NCBI GenBank assembly: GCA_963845285.1
Contig: CAWJRO010000012.1
Location: forward strand, 1-49,311
Length of the DNA stretch: 49,311 bases
Reading direction: 5' to 3'
Origin: Methanobacterium_C sp963845285
GTDB lineage: Archaea; Methanobacteriota; Methanobacteria; Methanobacteriales; Methanobacteriaceae
Shown here: positions 36,568-45,640 of the stretch, in pieces
How the letters are laid out: every line of letters starts with the position of its first letter
Position numbering within the stretch: position 1 is the stretch's first letter
Program-made: the position numbers and the translations under genes
Notes under the pieces: model-generated
What the model was told of the DNA's origin: nothing
Database searches by the model: none
What the model saw: the letters and a program-made list of their open reading frames with translations, nothing else

Positions 36568-36999
36568 ATGAGCAGAATTGATAAATTTTTTGGAACTCTC
36601 CTTGGGAATAGGAAAAAAGAATTTTCTGAAGTCCATATAGACCAAGAAGTTGTAGAAGAAATAATGCAAATTGCAGAGAAATCTTATCCCAACGAATTCA
36701 GTGCAATACTCCAGGGAAAAATTGAGGATGATATTCTAAAGATAGATGGTTTAATATTTCTTCCAGGAGCAGCTTCTGAAGATGGTGCTGTTATGGAAAT
36801 ATTTATGATGCCCATGCTATCCGATGATATGGGTTCTGTTCACAGCCACCCCGGATACAGTGCAATGCCATCCACTGCAGATCTTCAGTTTTTTGCAAAG
36901 AGGGGGCTTTTCCACATTATAATCGCTCAACCCTACGATATAGACAGTATCAGAGCCTACGACTCATTTGGGGAACCAATTGATTACAATATCGTTTAA
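36568..36999 (+). CDS. JAMM/MPN+ metalloprotease-like protein
   Basis: The 143-residue protein has a complete JAMM zinc motif: Glu in NEFSAIL (about residue 43), then HSHPGYSAMPSTAD (about 92-105), giving E, HxHP and SxxD. Archaeal JAMM proteins of this size can act as isopeptidases that remove ubiquitin-like SAMP tags; others process sulfur-carrier proteins. No SAMP or E1 gene lies in the window, so the substrate is unknown. GGGTG lies 6 nt before the ATG. The gene stands alone. Confidence 0.88.
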   Translation: MSRIDKFFGTLLGNRKKEFSEVHIDQEVVEEIMQIAEKSYPNEFSAILQGKIEDDILKIDGLIFLPGAASEDGAVMEIFMMPMLSDDMGSVHSHPGYSAMPSTADLQFFAKRGLFHIIIAQPYDIDSIRAYDSFGEPIDYNIV

Positions 37000-37071
37000 T
37001 TACCATTTTTAAACTTATATCCTGTATTATTTTATTTTCTAAAAAAAGATTTTTTTAAGAATTTTAATTTT

Positions 37072-37440
37072 TTACGATTTAATGGAGAGAAAATTTTCAA
37101 TTCCTTTTTTTGAAATTTGTGAGTTCGGATCGATTTCAATTGCTTTTTTATAACATTTTAAAGCTTCTTCAGATTTACCCAGTTTTCAAGCATCAGTCCT
37201 TTACCAGAGCATGCATGAACAGTTTCAGGATTTGAGGCTAAAGCTTTGTCAAAACATCTAAGTGCTTCATTAGATTTTCCAAGTTGGGTTAATGCAAATC
37301 CTTTGAAGTACCAGGCTTCAATGTATTCAGAGTTCTACTTAAGAGCTTTATCATAGAAATTTACCCCTTCTTGACACATTTCAAGTCTAACAAAAGTATA
37401 AACCCCTCTCAAAGAGCATTTTATAATTAATTTAGGATTC
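37072..37440 (-). pseudogene. Degenerate TPR-repeat protein gene
   Basis: On the minus strand a clear tetratricopeptide series can be read: NFYDKALK, EAWYFKGFALTQLGKSNEAL, RCFDKALASNPETVHACSGK and GKSEEALKCYKKAIEIDPNS. It is broken by TAG at 37335-37337 and by a one-base loss near 37180, where LENLGKSEE seems to have become LENW. The frame ends at TAA 37072-37074. No start codon with a ribosome binding site remains. It is a remnant of the TPR family common in methanogens. Confidence 0.8.
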
Positions 37441-37693
37441 TTTTCTAATTTTTTTGATTTTATTTTTCTTTTAGAAGAAAATCAAAAATAATAACCCATA
37501 TTAACCTGAAATAAAAAAAGCATGAAAATAAAAGGAATAACAATTTTAAATGTATTTATCTATTTTTAAATAGAAGTATTTCTTAAAAATACCTAAAAAT
37601 CAGTTTTTCAATAAACCTTTAATTTCAAAGTTCAAAACTTTACTAAAACTAAAAAATAAAGAAAGTAAAAAAATAAAAAAAACAATTTAAAAC

Positions 37694-39274
37694 CTATAAA
37701 TTCACAGCCACAGCGTCGTGAACATCTTCAAGTTTTAAAAGTTTTTCTATGTCATCTCCCCTGACCTTCTGATCAACTTTAAGAACCATAACTGCTTCTC
37801 CACCAAGTTCTTTTCTTCCAACTTGCATTTTGGCTATGTTTATACCCTGTTCACCTAATCTTGTACCTATTGTACCAATTATTCCAGGTATGTCCTTGTA
37901 ACTAACAATTAACATAGTTCCTTCTGTTTCAACATCAACCTTGTAACCATTTATCATAATTATTTCAGGTTCTTTAGCAGCGATTCCCTCAAGACTAATA
38001 TTTTTACCTTCAGACTTCATTTCAACCTTTATAAGGCTTTTGTATCCTTTTGCATCACATCTTTTGCCCTCAGTTACTATTATGCCCCTACTTTTGGCAA
38101 CACTGTTTGCATTGACAAGGTTCACAGGTTCTGTGAGTATTGGATTTAAAATCTCTTGCAGTACCATCCGGGTTAGAATATCCTGTTTTTTGAACTCTGA
38201 AAGTTCTCCGCAGTAGGTTACGTTAATTTCCTTTATGTTACCTTTAGCTGTCTGCATCAGGAATTTTCCAAGTTTTTCTGTGAGTTTGAAGTATGGTTTT
38301 ATGAGTTGAAATGTTTTCGGGTCAAGAACGGGCATATTTAATACATTTTTAGGGGCTTCTCCCTTAAAAACTTTTTTTATCTCATTTGCAACAATTATAG
38401 CTGCATCTCTCTGTGCTTCTACTGTAGATGCTGCTATGTGGGGTGTTAAGACCACATTGTCAAGCCCAAATAGTGGATTGTCCTTTGGTGGTTCTTCTTC
38501 ATAGACATCAAGACCTGCACCACCTATTTTACCTGTTGAAAGTGCTTCGTAGAGATCTTCCTCTTTGATTATTCCGCCCCTTGCACAGTTCACAATGAAT
38601 GCATTTTCTTTCATGACGTCAAACTGTGGTTTTGCTATGAGGTGTTTTGTCTCAGGGGTTAAAGGGACGTGTATTGTCATAACATCAGAGTTTTTAAGGA
38701 GAGTCTCAAGGTCAACAACTGTCACCCCCAGATCTGCCGCAGCTTCTTCTGTTATGTATGGGTCGTAAACCAATGCATCCATACCAAAAGCCTTTGAACG
38801 GGTTACAACTTGACTTCCTATTCTTCCCATTCCAATAACACCTAAAGTTTTGTCGTTGAGCTCCAGCCCCATGAATTTTTTCTTCTCCCACCTACCTTCC
38901 TTAACAGATTTATCTGCAATTGATATTTTCCTTGCAAGTGAGAGTATAATTCCCATGGTATGCTCTGCAACTGTTATTGAAGTTGATTCCGGTGCATTTA
39001 CAACCATTATACCATGTTCTGTTGCAGCCTCAACATCCACGTTGTCAACACCCACCCCTGCACGGGCTATGATCTTGAGTTTCTTTGCTGCCTCTATAAC
39101 TTCACGGGTTACTTTGGTCCTGCTTCTTACAATAATAGCGTCAAAATCTTTTATAACTTTTACAAGCTCTTCTTTTGTGATTGAAGTGTTAGCAACAACT
39201 TCTGCAGCATCTTTAAGCTCATCTATTCCCTTTTCATTTATTTGATCAGCGATAAGTACTTTCATATTATCCAT
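37694..39274 (-). CDS. serA: D-3-phosphoglycerate dehydrogenase
   Basis: The 526-residue enzyme oxidises 3-phosphoglycerate, the first step of serine synthesis. It has the substrate domain, an NAD-binding motif GVIGMGRIGSQV (about residues 144-155), catalytic Arg in NCARGGI and His in LTPHIAAS. An intervening domain (about 310-440) and a C-terminal ACT domain (about 450-526, with YKDIPGIIGTIGTRLGEQGI) follow; ACT usually senses serine. This is the long form found in many archaea and bacteria. GGAG lies 8 nt before ATG 39274; ATG 39265 is an alternative. Confidence 0.96.
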   Translation of the reverse strand: MDNMKVLIADQINEKGIDELKDAAEVVANTSITKEELVKVIKDFDAIIVRSRTKVTREVIEAAKKLKIIARAGVGVDNVDVEAATEHGIMVVNAPESTSITVAEHTMGIILSLARKISIADKSVKEGRWEKKKFMGLELNDKTLGVIGMGRIGSQVVTRSKAFGMDALVYDPYITEEAAADLGVTVVDLETLLKNSDVMTIHVPLTPETKHLIAKPQFDVMKENAFIVNCARGGIIKEEDLYEALSTGKIGGAGLDVYEEEPPKDNPLFGLDNVVLTPHIAASTVEAQRDAAIIVANEIKKVFKGEAPKNVLNMPVLDPKTFQLIKPYFKLTEKLGKFLMQTAKGNIKEINVTYCGELSEFKKQDILTRMVLQEILNPILTEPVNLVNANSVAKSRGIIVTEGKRCDAKGYKSLIKVEMKSEGKNISLEGIAAKEPEIIMINGYKVDVETEGTMLIVSYKDIPGIIGTIGTRLGEQGINIAKMQVGRKELGGEAVMVLKVDQKVRGDDIEKLLKLEDVHDAVAVNL

Positions 39275-39492
39275 CTTCTCAGCTCCAATTCTTCACTATA
39301 GTTATATTCTTCACCATAGTTATGTTAGATCAAAAACATTTTAAATTTTGTTAACTCTTATATTTATAATATATATGGGCATATTTTTGTTTATTATATC
39401 CATTTGTGAAACGGATATATACCAGTTGAGACCAGAAGAATTTATAACTGTTAAAAAAGTTTTAAGATTGTAGAAAAGCTGAGGTGTTACTT

Positions 39493-39837
39493 TTGGTATC
39501 TGTAGATGAATTCATAATTGTGAGCTCAAATCATGTCCCAGGATATGAAATTTTAGAAACAAAAGGTTTTGTATACGGACTTACAGTACGAAGTAGAGGT
39601 GTAGGAGGGCAGGTGGGTGCAGGAATACGTTCCATGTTCGGTGGTGAAATTAAAGAGTATGTGCAGATGATGGAACATTCCAGAAACGAAGCCCTTGAAA
39701 GAGTAATAGAACACGCCATGGAAATGGGTGCAAATGCAATAATAAGCGCAAGATTTGATTCAAATGAAATGTCAAATGTAATGCAGGAAATTTTAGCCTA
39801 TGGTACAGCAGTGGTTGCCCAAAAAATTGAAGAATAA
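39493..39837 (+). CDS. YbjQ/UPF0145 family protein
   Basis: The 114-residue protein has the YbjQ pattern: an N-terminal strand region ending PGYEILETKGFVYGLTVRSRG (split PGYEILETKGFVYG and LTVRSRG), a glycine-rich segment, then the helix with HSRNEALERVIEHAMEMGAN and a final strand YGTAVVAQKI. Members form ring-like oligomers and are of unknown function. TTG 39493 is preferred to GTG 39484, because GAGGTG at 39481-39486 is then a proper ribosome binding site. The gene lies divergently from serA. Confidence 0.85.
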   Translation: MVSVDEFIIVSSNHVPGYEILETKGFVYGLTVRSRGVGGQVGAGIRSMFGGEIKEYVQMMEHSRNEALERVIEHAMEMGANAIISARFDSNEMSNVMQEILAYGTAVVAQKIEE

Positions 39838-39986
39838 TTAAATTCAAAAAATTAATACAAAAATCAGTTAGAATTTAATTTATTTAGACAAATTAATTGT
39901 AAGATTGGGTAATTTTAGTCTTAGAATTTGGTAATTCAATTAAATAATATCATTAAGGATGGAATATCAGTAGGGATGAAATTCAA

Positions 39987-40742
39987 ATGTTTAAAGGGAC
40001 TATAGAACTTAACGGACATAAGGTGCCGAGAACTCTCCTCGGAACCTCCCCATTTATGGGCATTAAAGCAGCCCAGTTTGGGCACAGGTCAATGCTTTAT
40101 CAGCTTGATTTTTATGACCAACCTGAGAGGATACTACAACTGATCGAAAAATCATATGAACTTGGAATCAGAGGAATTCAACTCGTCCCATACCCCCACA
40201 TAGTTGAAGCCTTTAAATGGGCCGCAGATGAAGGATGCGAAATGGATATAATTGGGACAGTACGGCCAGATAAAGAAGATGAAGACATTGAAGTCTTGTC
40301 AGAACTTGGAGCCAGTGCAATTCTCCTTCATGGGGTCGTAACTGACAAAACTGATTGGAGTTTTTTAGAAGATAAGCTTCAGAGTATAAAGAACCAAAAT
40401 GCAACTGCGGGCCTAGCAACTCACATGCCATTTAGAACGACTGCAAAACTCTTAGAATCCCCTATAACTGACCTGTTTGACATCTACCTGATTCCTGTAA
40501 ATAAATTAGGATACTTAATGGACTGCGATGGTTTTGGAAATGAAAATCGTGCCCAAATCCGGGATATGATCCAGAAACTGGATAAAACCATAATTGCCAG
40601 TAAAACACTTGCTGCAGGAATATTAACTCCTACTGAAGCATTTGAATACATTAAAACCCTTGATTATGTGGATATAATGGCTGTGGGAATTGCTTCTGAG
40701 GAAGAAGCTGAAGAAACATTTGGTATTCTGGATTCCAAATGA
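39987..40742 (+). CDS. Conserved methanogen protein, TIM-barrel-like, function unknown
   Basis: This 251-residue protein shows alternating strand-helix segments that suggest a TIM barrel with some likeness to aldo/keto reductases (RTLLGTSPFMG near the start, ELGIRGIQLVPYPH, SAILLHGVV, IIASKTLAAGILTPTEAF, VDIMAVGIAS). The typical Asp-Tyr-Lys-His catalytic set of that family cannot be placed with confidence. No membrane segment or signal peptide is seen. It lies about 150 bp after the YbjQ gene. Function is unassigned. Confidence 0.65.
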   Translation: MFKGTIELNGHKVPRTLLGTSPFMGIKAAQFGHRSMLYQLDFYDQPERILQLIEKSYELGIRGIQLVPYPHIVEAFKWAADEGCEMDIIGTVRPDKEDEDIEVLSELGASAILLHGVVTDKTDWSFLEDKLQSIKNQNATAGLATHMPFRTTAKLLESPITDLFDIYLIPVNKLGYLMDCDGFGNENRAQIRDMIQKLDKTIIASKTLAAGILTPTEAFEYIKTLDYVDIMAVGIASEEEAEETFGILDSK

Positions 40743-40921
40743 TTGAAACTATATCAAATGCTTAATAAGATTTGTAACTTTAATAAGATTTGTAACTATT
40801 AATTTGTAAAATTTAAAATAATTTTGTTTAAACATTTTGTTTAACACAATGAAGTTGATTTAAATAAATTATTTCCTTTTTTGATTAAATTTAATTTCTT
40901 TCAAATTTTTTTATCTCTGTA

Positions 40922-41028
40922 GAGGGTGTCTCATGATTACTTTTAAAATATGTAATTTTGCTTATTTTCGAGTTTAAAACCTTATTTCTCCTTATTTTTT
41001 TGCAGATTTTGAATTATGAGACAACCTC
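40922..41028 (+). mobile_element. MITE family 2, copy 3 (107 bp)
   Basis: The left end GAGGGTGTCTCATGATTA and inverted right end GAGGTTGTCTCATAATT match the IS1182-type termini closely. Flanks are TGTA on both sides (40918-40921 and 41029-41032). It lies between convergent genes. The remaining 40743-41284 is AT-rich without a gene. Confidence 0.9.
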
Positions 41029-41284
41029 TGTATGTAAATTTATGTTTTTGTTGTAAAACAGAATTAAGTCGTAAAACAAAGTTAAAAGTAAATTTATAAC
41101 TAAAACATAGCTGAAATAGTTTTTTTCAAATAATTTAAAACTACAAGAATTAAAACTCATTACAGCTTATTTTAAGAGAAGTTAATGATTTAAAAAAAAT
41201 TGTTTAAAATAATGAAATTAAAAGATTTAAAAGAAATAAAGATTAAAAAGAAGCTGAATAAACTTTGTTAAAAGGATAAAACGA

Positions 41285-42268
41285 TTAAATACATTCTTTA
41301 CGCTCTTTTACAAGTCTTAAAAACTCTTTTGAGTTTTTCATCTCCCCCATTTCCCAGTTGTGGATAACTGGGATTCCCTCAATACATTTTATATCTCTCT
41401 TGTTATCAAGTATAAAAACAGCTTCTGTGTCTGTCACTCCTGAAAGATCCTTCACGTTCACTGCCATTTTCTTTAAAATCTGTTGATTACGGTTTTTTTC
41501 CATATTGGTTATTAGGGGGCCATCATTTTTCCGAAGTTTACGAACTGTTTCAGATTCAGGCTTTGCAAGTGCGTCAAATGGAGTTCTACTCGTTGTAATT
41601 ACACCAAATCCAAGATCAAAAAGTTCTTTAGGCTCCTTTTTAATTTCATCTCGAACACTACTATCTTCTGGCTCAGGAACCTTGAAAAGATTGATGGAAA
41701 GAGTTATTTTCATGTTCAAAATACTTTCAAGCATCATTGCAGTTTCTGGAAAAGCTCTAACCAGCCCATTCTCATATTTATAGATTGTTTCCCTTGATAC
41801 ATGTGCAAGGTCAGCCAGATCTTTTCTTGAGAGTTTCTGTTCTTCCCGGATATCTTTTATGATGTTGCCGTCTATTTGGACGAAATATCCTCCACGATCT
41901 GCGAATATCTCAGGGTAGACTTCCTCAATCAACATACTTCTAAATGTTTCAAGGGCTATTACAGGTATCCCATGCCTTTCATAGACCACGTCTTCTTCTA
42001 AAAATTCATTTTTTGATTTGATACCCACTATAATTGGTGATGCTAGGAATATATTTGCAACCTTCTTTATTTCCTCAGCTTGTTCCCCTGTAAATCCGTC
42101 TACATTAATTAGAACCTTCATCAAGAGAAGTAGAAAGTCTTTTCTGGCGACCATATCAAAACAGCTTCTATCATATATATTAGAAGTTTCAAAACCATGA
42201 CTTGATAGAAGCTCATTTATTTCAATTAAAATATGATCTCTTTGAGCGGGAATATTAAATTTCTGCAT
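41285..42268 (-). CDS. XRE-type HTH regulator, archaeal conserved family
   Basis: The 327-residue protein has an N-terminal domain with restriction-endonuclease-like strand pattern (about residues 1-120). A central XRE helix-turn-helix follows (about 133-185, IREEQKLSRKDLADLAHVSRE then TIYKYENGLVRAFPE, split to stay short). The C-terminal domain (about 235-327) is of unknown fold. It matches the archaeal group annotated as putative HTH-type regulatory proteins. It is divergent from tiaS with only 25 bp between start codons, so the two promoters overlap and the regulator may control both. Confidence 0.85.
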   Translation of the reverse strand: MQKFNIPAQRDHILIEINELLSSHGFETSNIYDRSCFDMVARKDFLLLLMKVLINVDGFTGEQAEEIKKVANIFLASPIIVGIKSKNEFLEEDVVYERHGIPVIALETFRSMLIEEVYPEIFADRGGYFVQIDGNIIKDIREEQKLSRKDLADLAHVSRETIYKYENGLVRAFPETAMMLESILNMKITLSINLFKVPEPEDSSVRDEIKKEPKELFDLGFGVITTSRTPFDALAKPESETVRKLRKNDGPLITNMEKNRNQQILKKMAVNVKDLSGVTDTEAVFILDNKRDIKCIEGIPVIHNWEMGEMKNSKEFLRLVKERKECI

Positions 42269-42293
42269 AATATAGGATCACCTGGTGAACGTT

Positions 42294-43571
42294 ATGTGTA
42301 ATATGTTATATGTTGGTATCGATGACACAGATTCAAGTGAAGGAATGTGCACAACTTATATAACTTGTGTTATAATTGATGAACTTAAAGATTGTGGTTT
42401 TGAAATCAAGGGCTATCCACGCCTTATACGTCTTAACCCGTTTGCAAAGTTCAAAACACGGGGAAACGGTGCTTTATCCTTCAAATTAATTTTAAAATCA
42501 AAAAAAGAAACAAAAAAAGCTAAAAAAATCATTTTAGACAGAGTTAAAGAACTATCAGAACTTCAAGACGATAAAACTAACCCCGGTGTAGTTTTCCACG
42601 AGGGAAAGATCACCGATGAAAAGATCAAAGATGAACTCAAGGAATTTTCAACTAAAACCATAAGGAACATCGTCACAATTGAAGATGCGGAAAAGCTTGC
42701 AAATAAGATAGGAGCCGAAACTTTCAAATTCAAAAAGGGACGGGGCATAATAGGAGCTTTATCGGCCATAGGCTGCCAACTTGAGGATCAGACCTACGAA
42801 CTCCTGGCCTACAGAGTGCCTGAAAACTACGGTACAGATCGAAGGATAGATCATGAATCTGTCCGTGAGATGAACCAAAAAACCTATCCTGAAACCTTTG
42901 ACAACATTGATGATGGTTACATTGCAATAGAACCCCACACACCATGTCCTGTGCTCTATGGGATAAGAGGAGAAAGTCCAGAAGCTGTAAGGGAAGCTCA
43001 CAGCATTGTTAAAGTTGGAGAGCCTGTAGAAAGGTTCTGTGTATTCAAGACCAACCAGCACACTGATATGCACCTTCAAAGGACAGATAAAATTGCGGAC
43101 ATGGAAAAACTAAAATGTTACATCGTTGAGGGAACTGTTAAAGACAAACCTCATTCAATTGAAGGTGGCCACATCATATTCACCCTGCAAGATGATTCAG
43201 GTGAGAGGGAATGCGCAGCTTACGAACCTACCAAGGAATTCAGGGACATTGTAAGGGAATTTGCACCCGGTGACAAGCTCAAAGTCTACGGCGGAATTGG
43301 AGAAAAAGGAACGTTGAACGTTGAAAAACTCAAGATTTTAGAGCTTGCACATGTTTACAAAACTTTAAACCCAATGTGTGACTGCGGAAAACGTATGAAG
43401 TCCGCTGGAAGCGGTAAAGGTTATAAATGCCCTAAATGCGGCAAAAAATTACGTGATGGCTCAAAGGAGATGGTTAAAATTCAAAGAAACCTTAAAAAGG
43501 GATTTTATGAAGTTCCACCGTCTGCAAGAAGGCATTTAAGCAAGCCACTTGTTAGGATGCTTAAAGACTAA
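42294..43571 (+). CDS. tiaS: tRNA(Ile2) 2-agmatinylcytidine synthetase TiaS
   Basis: The 425-residue ATP-dependent enzyme attaches agmatine to C34 of tRNA-Ile(CAU), letting archaea read AUA codons. It begins with the conserved YVGIDDTDSSEGMCTTY (about residues 5-21). The kinase-like core follows (PFAKFKTRGNGALSF, then KKGRGIIGALSAIGC as found in this family). An OB-fold spans about 275-345, and a C-terminal zinc ribbon (CDCGKRM, CPKCGKKL) about 362-386. GGTGA 5 nt upstream selects ATG 42294 over GTG 42285. All parts of the family are present. Confidence 0.95.
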   Translation: MCNMLYVGIDDTDSSEGMCTTYITCVIIDELKDCGFEIKGYPRLIRLNPFAKFKTRGNGALSFKLILKSKKETKKAKKIILDRVKELSELQDDKTNPGVVFHEGKITDEKIKDELKEFSTKTIRNIVTIEDAEKLANKIGAETFKFKKGRGIIGALSAIGCQLEDQTYELLAYRVPENYGTDRRIDHESVREMNQKTYPETFDNIDDGYIAIEPHTPCPVLYGIRGESPEAVREAHSIVKVGEPVERFCVFKTNQHTDMHLQRTDKIADMEKLKCYIVEGTVKDKPHSIEGGHIIFTLQDDSGERECAAYEPTKEFRDIVREFAPGDKLKVYGGIGEKGTLNVEKLKILELAHVYKTLNPMCDCGKRMKSAGSGKGYKCPKCGKKLRDGSKEMVKIQRNLKKGFYEVPPSARRHLSKPLVRMLKD

Positions 43572-43936
43572 TTTAAAAAAGTTTTAATACACTTATATCG
43601 GTTTATAATTTGTTTTATATCCTATTTCTTTTTTTACTTATTTTAATTTTCTTAAATGTACTATTTTTTAATTTATTTTATTTAATACATTAATTCAAAG
43701 TTTTAGAAACAGTAAAATTAATGCATAAATAGTATTTTGATAGATTATCCTCCATTAATTGAGGATTTTTTTTCTTTTCAAGTTTCTCCAAATTTCTATA
43801 TTATATTCATATGCCCCCCCCAGAATCTTATATACCCCCGGATTCAGGATATCTTGATTAAGTACTTCAGAAATCTAAGAAATCAAATAGACTATGAAAA
43901 ATGATCTGATGAAACTTCAAAAATAACGAAATATTG
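43572..43936. other. Intergenic region with C8 tract
   Basis: This AT-rich spacer contains a run of eight C (43814-43821), rare in this base composition, a second run of five C just after the TATA candidate, and no gene. The promoter of the MmgE/PrpD-like gene is probably here. Confidence 0.4.
43826..43834 (+). promoter_or_regulatory. TATA box candidate for the MmgE/PrpD-like gene
   Basis: TCTTATATA lies 5 nt after the C8 run and about 105 nt upstream of ATG 43937. Initiation about 25 nt downstream would give a leader of about 80 nt. The C-tract occupies the BRE position, so its length could change promoter strength. Confidence 0.4.
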
Positions 43937-45520
43937 ATGAAAAAACAATGTAATCGATCCAAAAAAGTTATGTTCAATGCAGACAGCTTATCATCAATGA
44001 TAACTGAAAAACTTGCTGACTTCATAATCCGAACAGAGTATGATAAAATCCCAAAAAATGCGGTGGAAAAGGCAAAACTTTGCTTTCTGGACTTTTTAGG
44101 GGTTGCATTGATGGGATCCCAAAGTAAAAGTGGAATTGCTGTAACAAAAATATTAAAGGGAAATCTGAAAGATAATAATGAATCAACAGTTATAGGACAC
44201 CAAAAGGCCAGCCAACTTGATGCAAGTCTTGCAAACGGTATTTTTGCCCATTCACTCGATCTGGACGATGGTCACAGGCTTGCACAGTTACATCCAGGAT
44301 GTTGCGTCATGCCAGCCGCACTTTCTACCTGTGAATCTCAAAATAGAAATGGGAAAGATTTTATTAATTCAATTGTAGTGGGATATGAAACTGCGATTGC
44401 ACTTGGGATGCTTGTAAATCCAAATCATCGCACACTTGGTTTTCACAGTACAGGGACCTGCGGAACATTTGCAGCTGCGGCCGCTGCTTGCAAATCCATG
44501 AATCTTGAATATGATGAAATATTAAATGCCTTGGGGCTTGCAGGAACTCAGGCAGCAGGGTTATTGGAATCGGACCATGCAGGCAGTATGGGAAAACATC
44601 TCCATGCAGGTAAAGCTGCACAATCCGGAGTATTATCAGTTTTACTTGTAAAAAATGGTTTTACTGGGGCTAAATCCATAATAGACGGAAAAGAAGGATT
44701 TTTAAACACAATGGTGTATCCTGATACTAAAATAAAAGATAGTAAAGCATACAATATTAAAAATGGCAGAGCAAACAATGTTAATACAAATAATAAAACA
44801 GATAGTGTTAAGAAGAGTAAAATAAATAAAAATGAAGATAAAACGCTTGATCTGGATAAATATCATATTCTAGACGTTTATTTTAAAAAATATCCAGTTT
44901 GTAGACATTTACACTCCACAGTAGACGCCACACTTGATATTTTAAATCAGATAAATCAAGATAATTCAGAGGGTTTGACCGATGCACAGGGTATAAAATA
45001 TGAACAAATTGATAAAATAACTGTTAAAACCTATAAAATCGCAGCAGGACATGATAATTACAATCCTACAACCACTGAAGCTGTAAGACAAAGTCTGCCT
45101 GTGAGTCTTGCAATCGCAATTTCTAAGGGTGATTTAAACCTAAAAAACCTCGATGTAACTGATGAATACGTAACTGAAAATATAAAAAAGATTTCAAATA
45201 AAATCGTTATAGAACATGACAAAAACTTTGATGAATTATATCCCATCATGAGATCCTCTGATGTTACATTAATAACCAATAAATTGGATGGATGTTACAG
45301 TAAAACATATAAAAAGAAAATATACAACAAACGGGTTGATTTGCCACAGGGAGAACCTGAAAATCCATTTAAAAAACATGATCTTATTGAAAAATTCCAT
45401 AATCTGAATCCTGAAATTGATCTGGATGTCTTAAAAGTTATTAATAACATGGAGTCTTATAAAATGGGCGACCTGATGGATATCTTAAATGAAGAATTTA
45501 TATTAATTAAAAACCTTTAA
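43937..45520 (+). CDS. MmgE/PrpD family protein (2-methylcitrate dehydratase-like)
   Basis: The 527-residue protein belongs to the MmgE/PrpD family, whose known members dehydrate 2-methylcitrate, citrate or related acids without an iron-sulfur cluster. Family segments are KLCFLDFLGVALMG, ANGIFAHSLDLDDGHR (about residues 95-110), GYETAIALGM, HSTGTCGTFAAAAAA and YFKKYPVCRHLHSTVDA. A Lys/Asn-rich insertion of about 38 residues (about 266-303) splits the protein before the last segment. No strong ribosome binding site is seen; ATG 43937 is taken, and TTG 43934 and ATG 43970 are alternatives. The U32-like gene follows by 120 bp. Confidence 0.85.
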   Translation: MKKQCNRSKKVMFNADSLSSMITEKLADFIIRTEYDKIPKNAVEKAKLCFLDFLGVALMGSQSKSGIAVTKILKGNLKDNNESTVIGHQKASQLDASLANGIFAHSLDLDDGHRLAQLHPGCCVMPAALSTCESQNRNGKDFINSIVVGYETAIALGMLVNPNHRTLGFHSTGTCGTFAAAAAACKSMNLEYDEILNALGLAGTQAAGLLESDHAGSMGKHLHAGKAAQSGVLSVLLVKNGFTGAKSIIDGKEGFLNTMVYPDTKIKDSKAYNIKNGRANNVNTNNKTDSVKKSKINKNEDKTLDLDKYHILDVYFKKYPVCRHLHSTVDATLDILNQINQDNSEGLTDAQGIKYEQIDKITVKTYKIAAGHDNYNPTTTEAVRQSLPVSLAIAISKGDLNLKNLDVTDEYVTENIKKISNKIVIEHDKNFDELYPIMRSSDVTLITNKLDGCYSKTYKKKIYNKRVDLPQGEPENPFKKHDLIEKFHNLNPEIDLDVLKVINNMESYKMGDLMDILNEEFILIKNL

Positions 45521-45640
45521 ACTGAATAAATCCCATAGTTTATATCGTTATAAGATAAAAAAACCTAAAATGGTTTTTGTTTAATAATTCAATGAAATAA
45601 ATAGTATAAATGATTAAAAAGTGAATTAAAAGGTGATTTT

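Noticed and set aside
39987..40742. Confident aldo/keto reductase assignment
   Set aside because: The barrel-like pattern is present, but the catalytic tetrad of that family could not be located.
43892..43935. C/D-box sRNA suggested by two TGATGA motifs
   Set aside because: No matching D boxes (CTGA) at proper spacing and no clear guide complementarity were seen.
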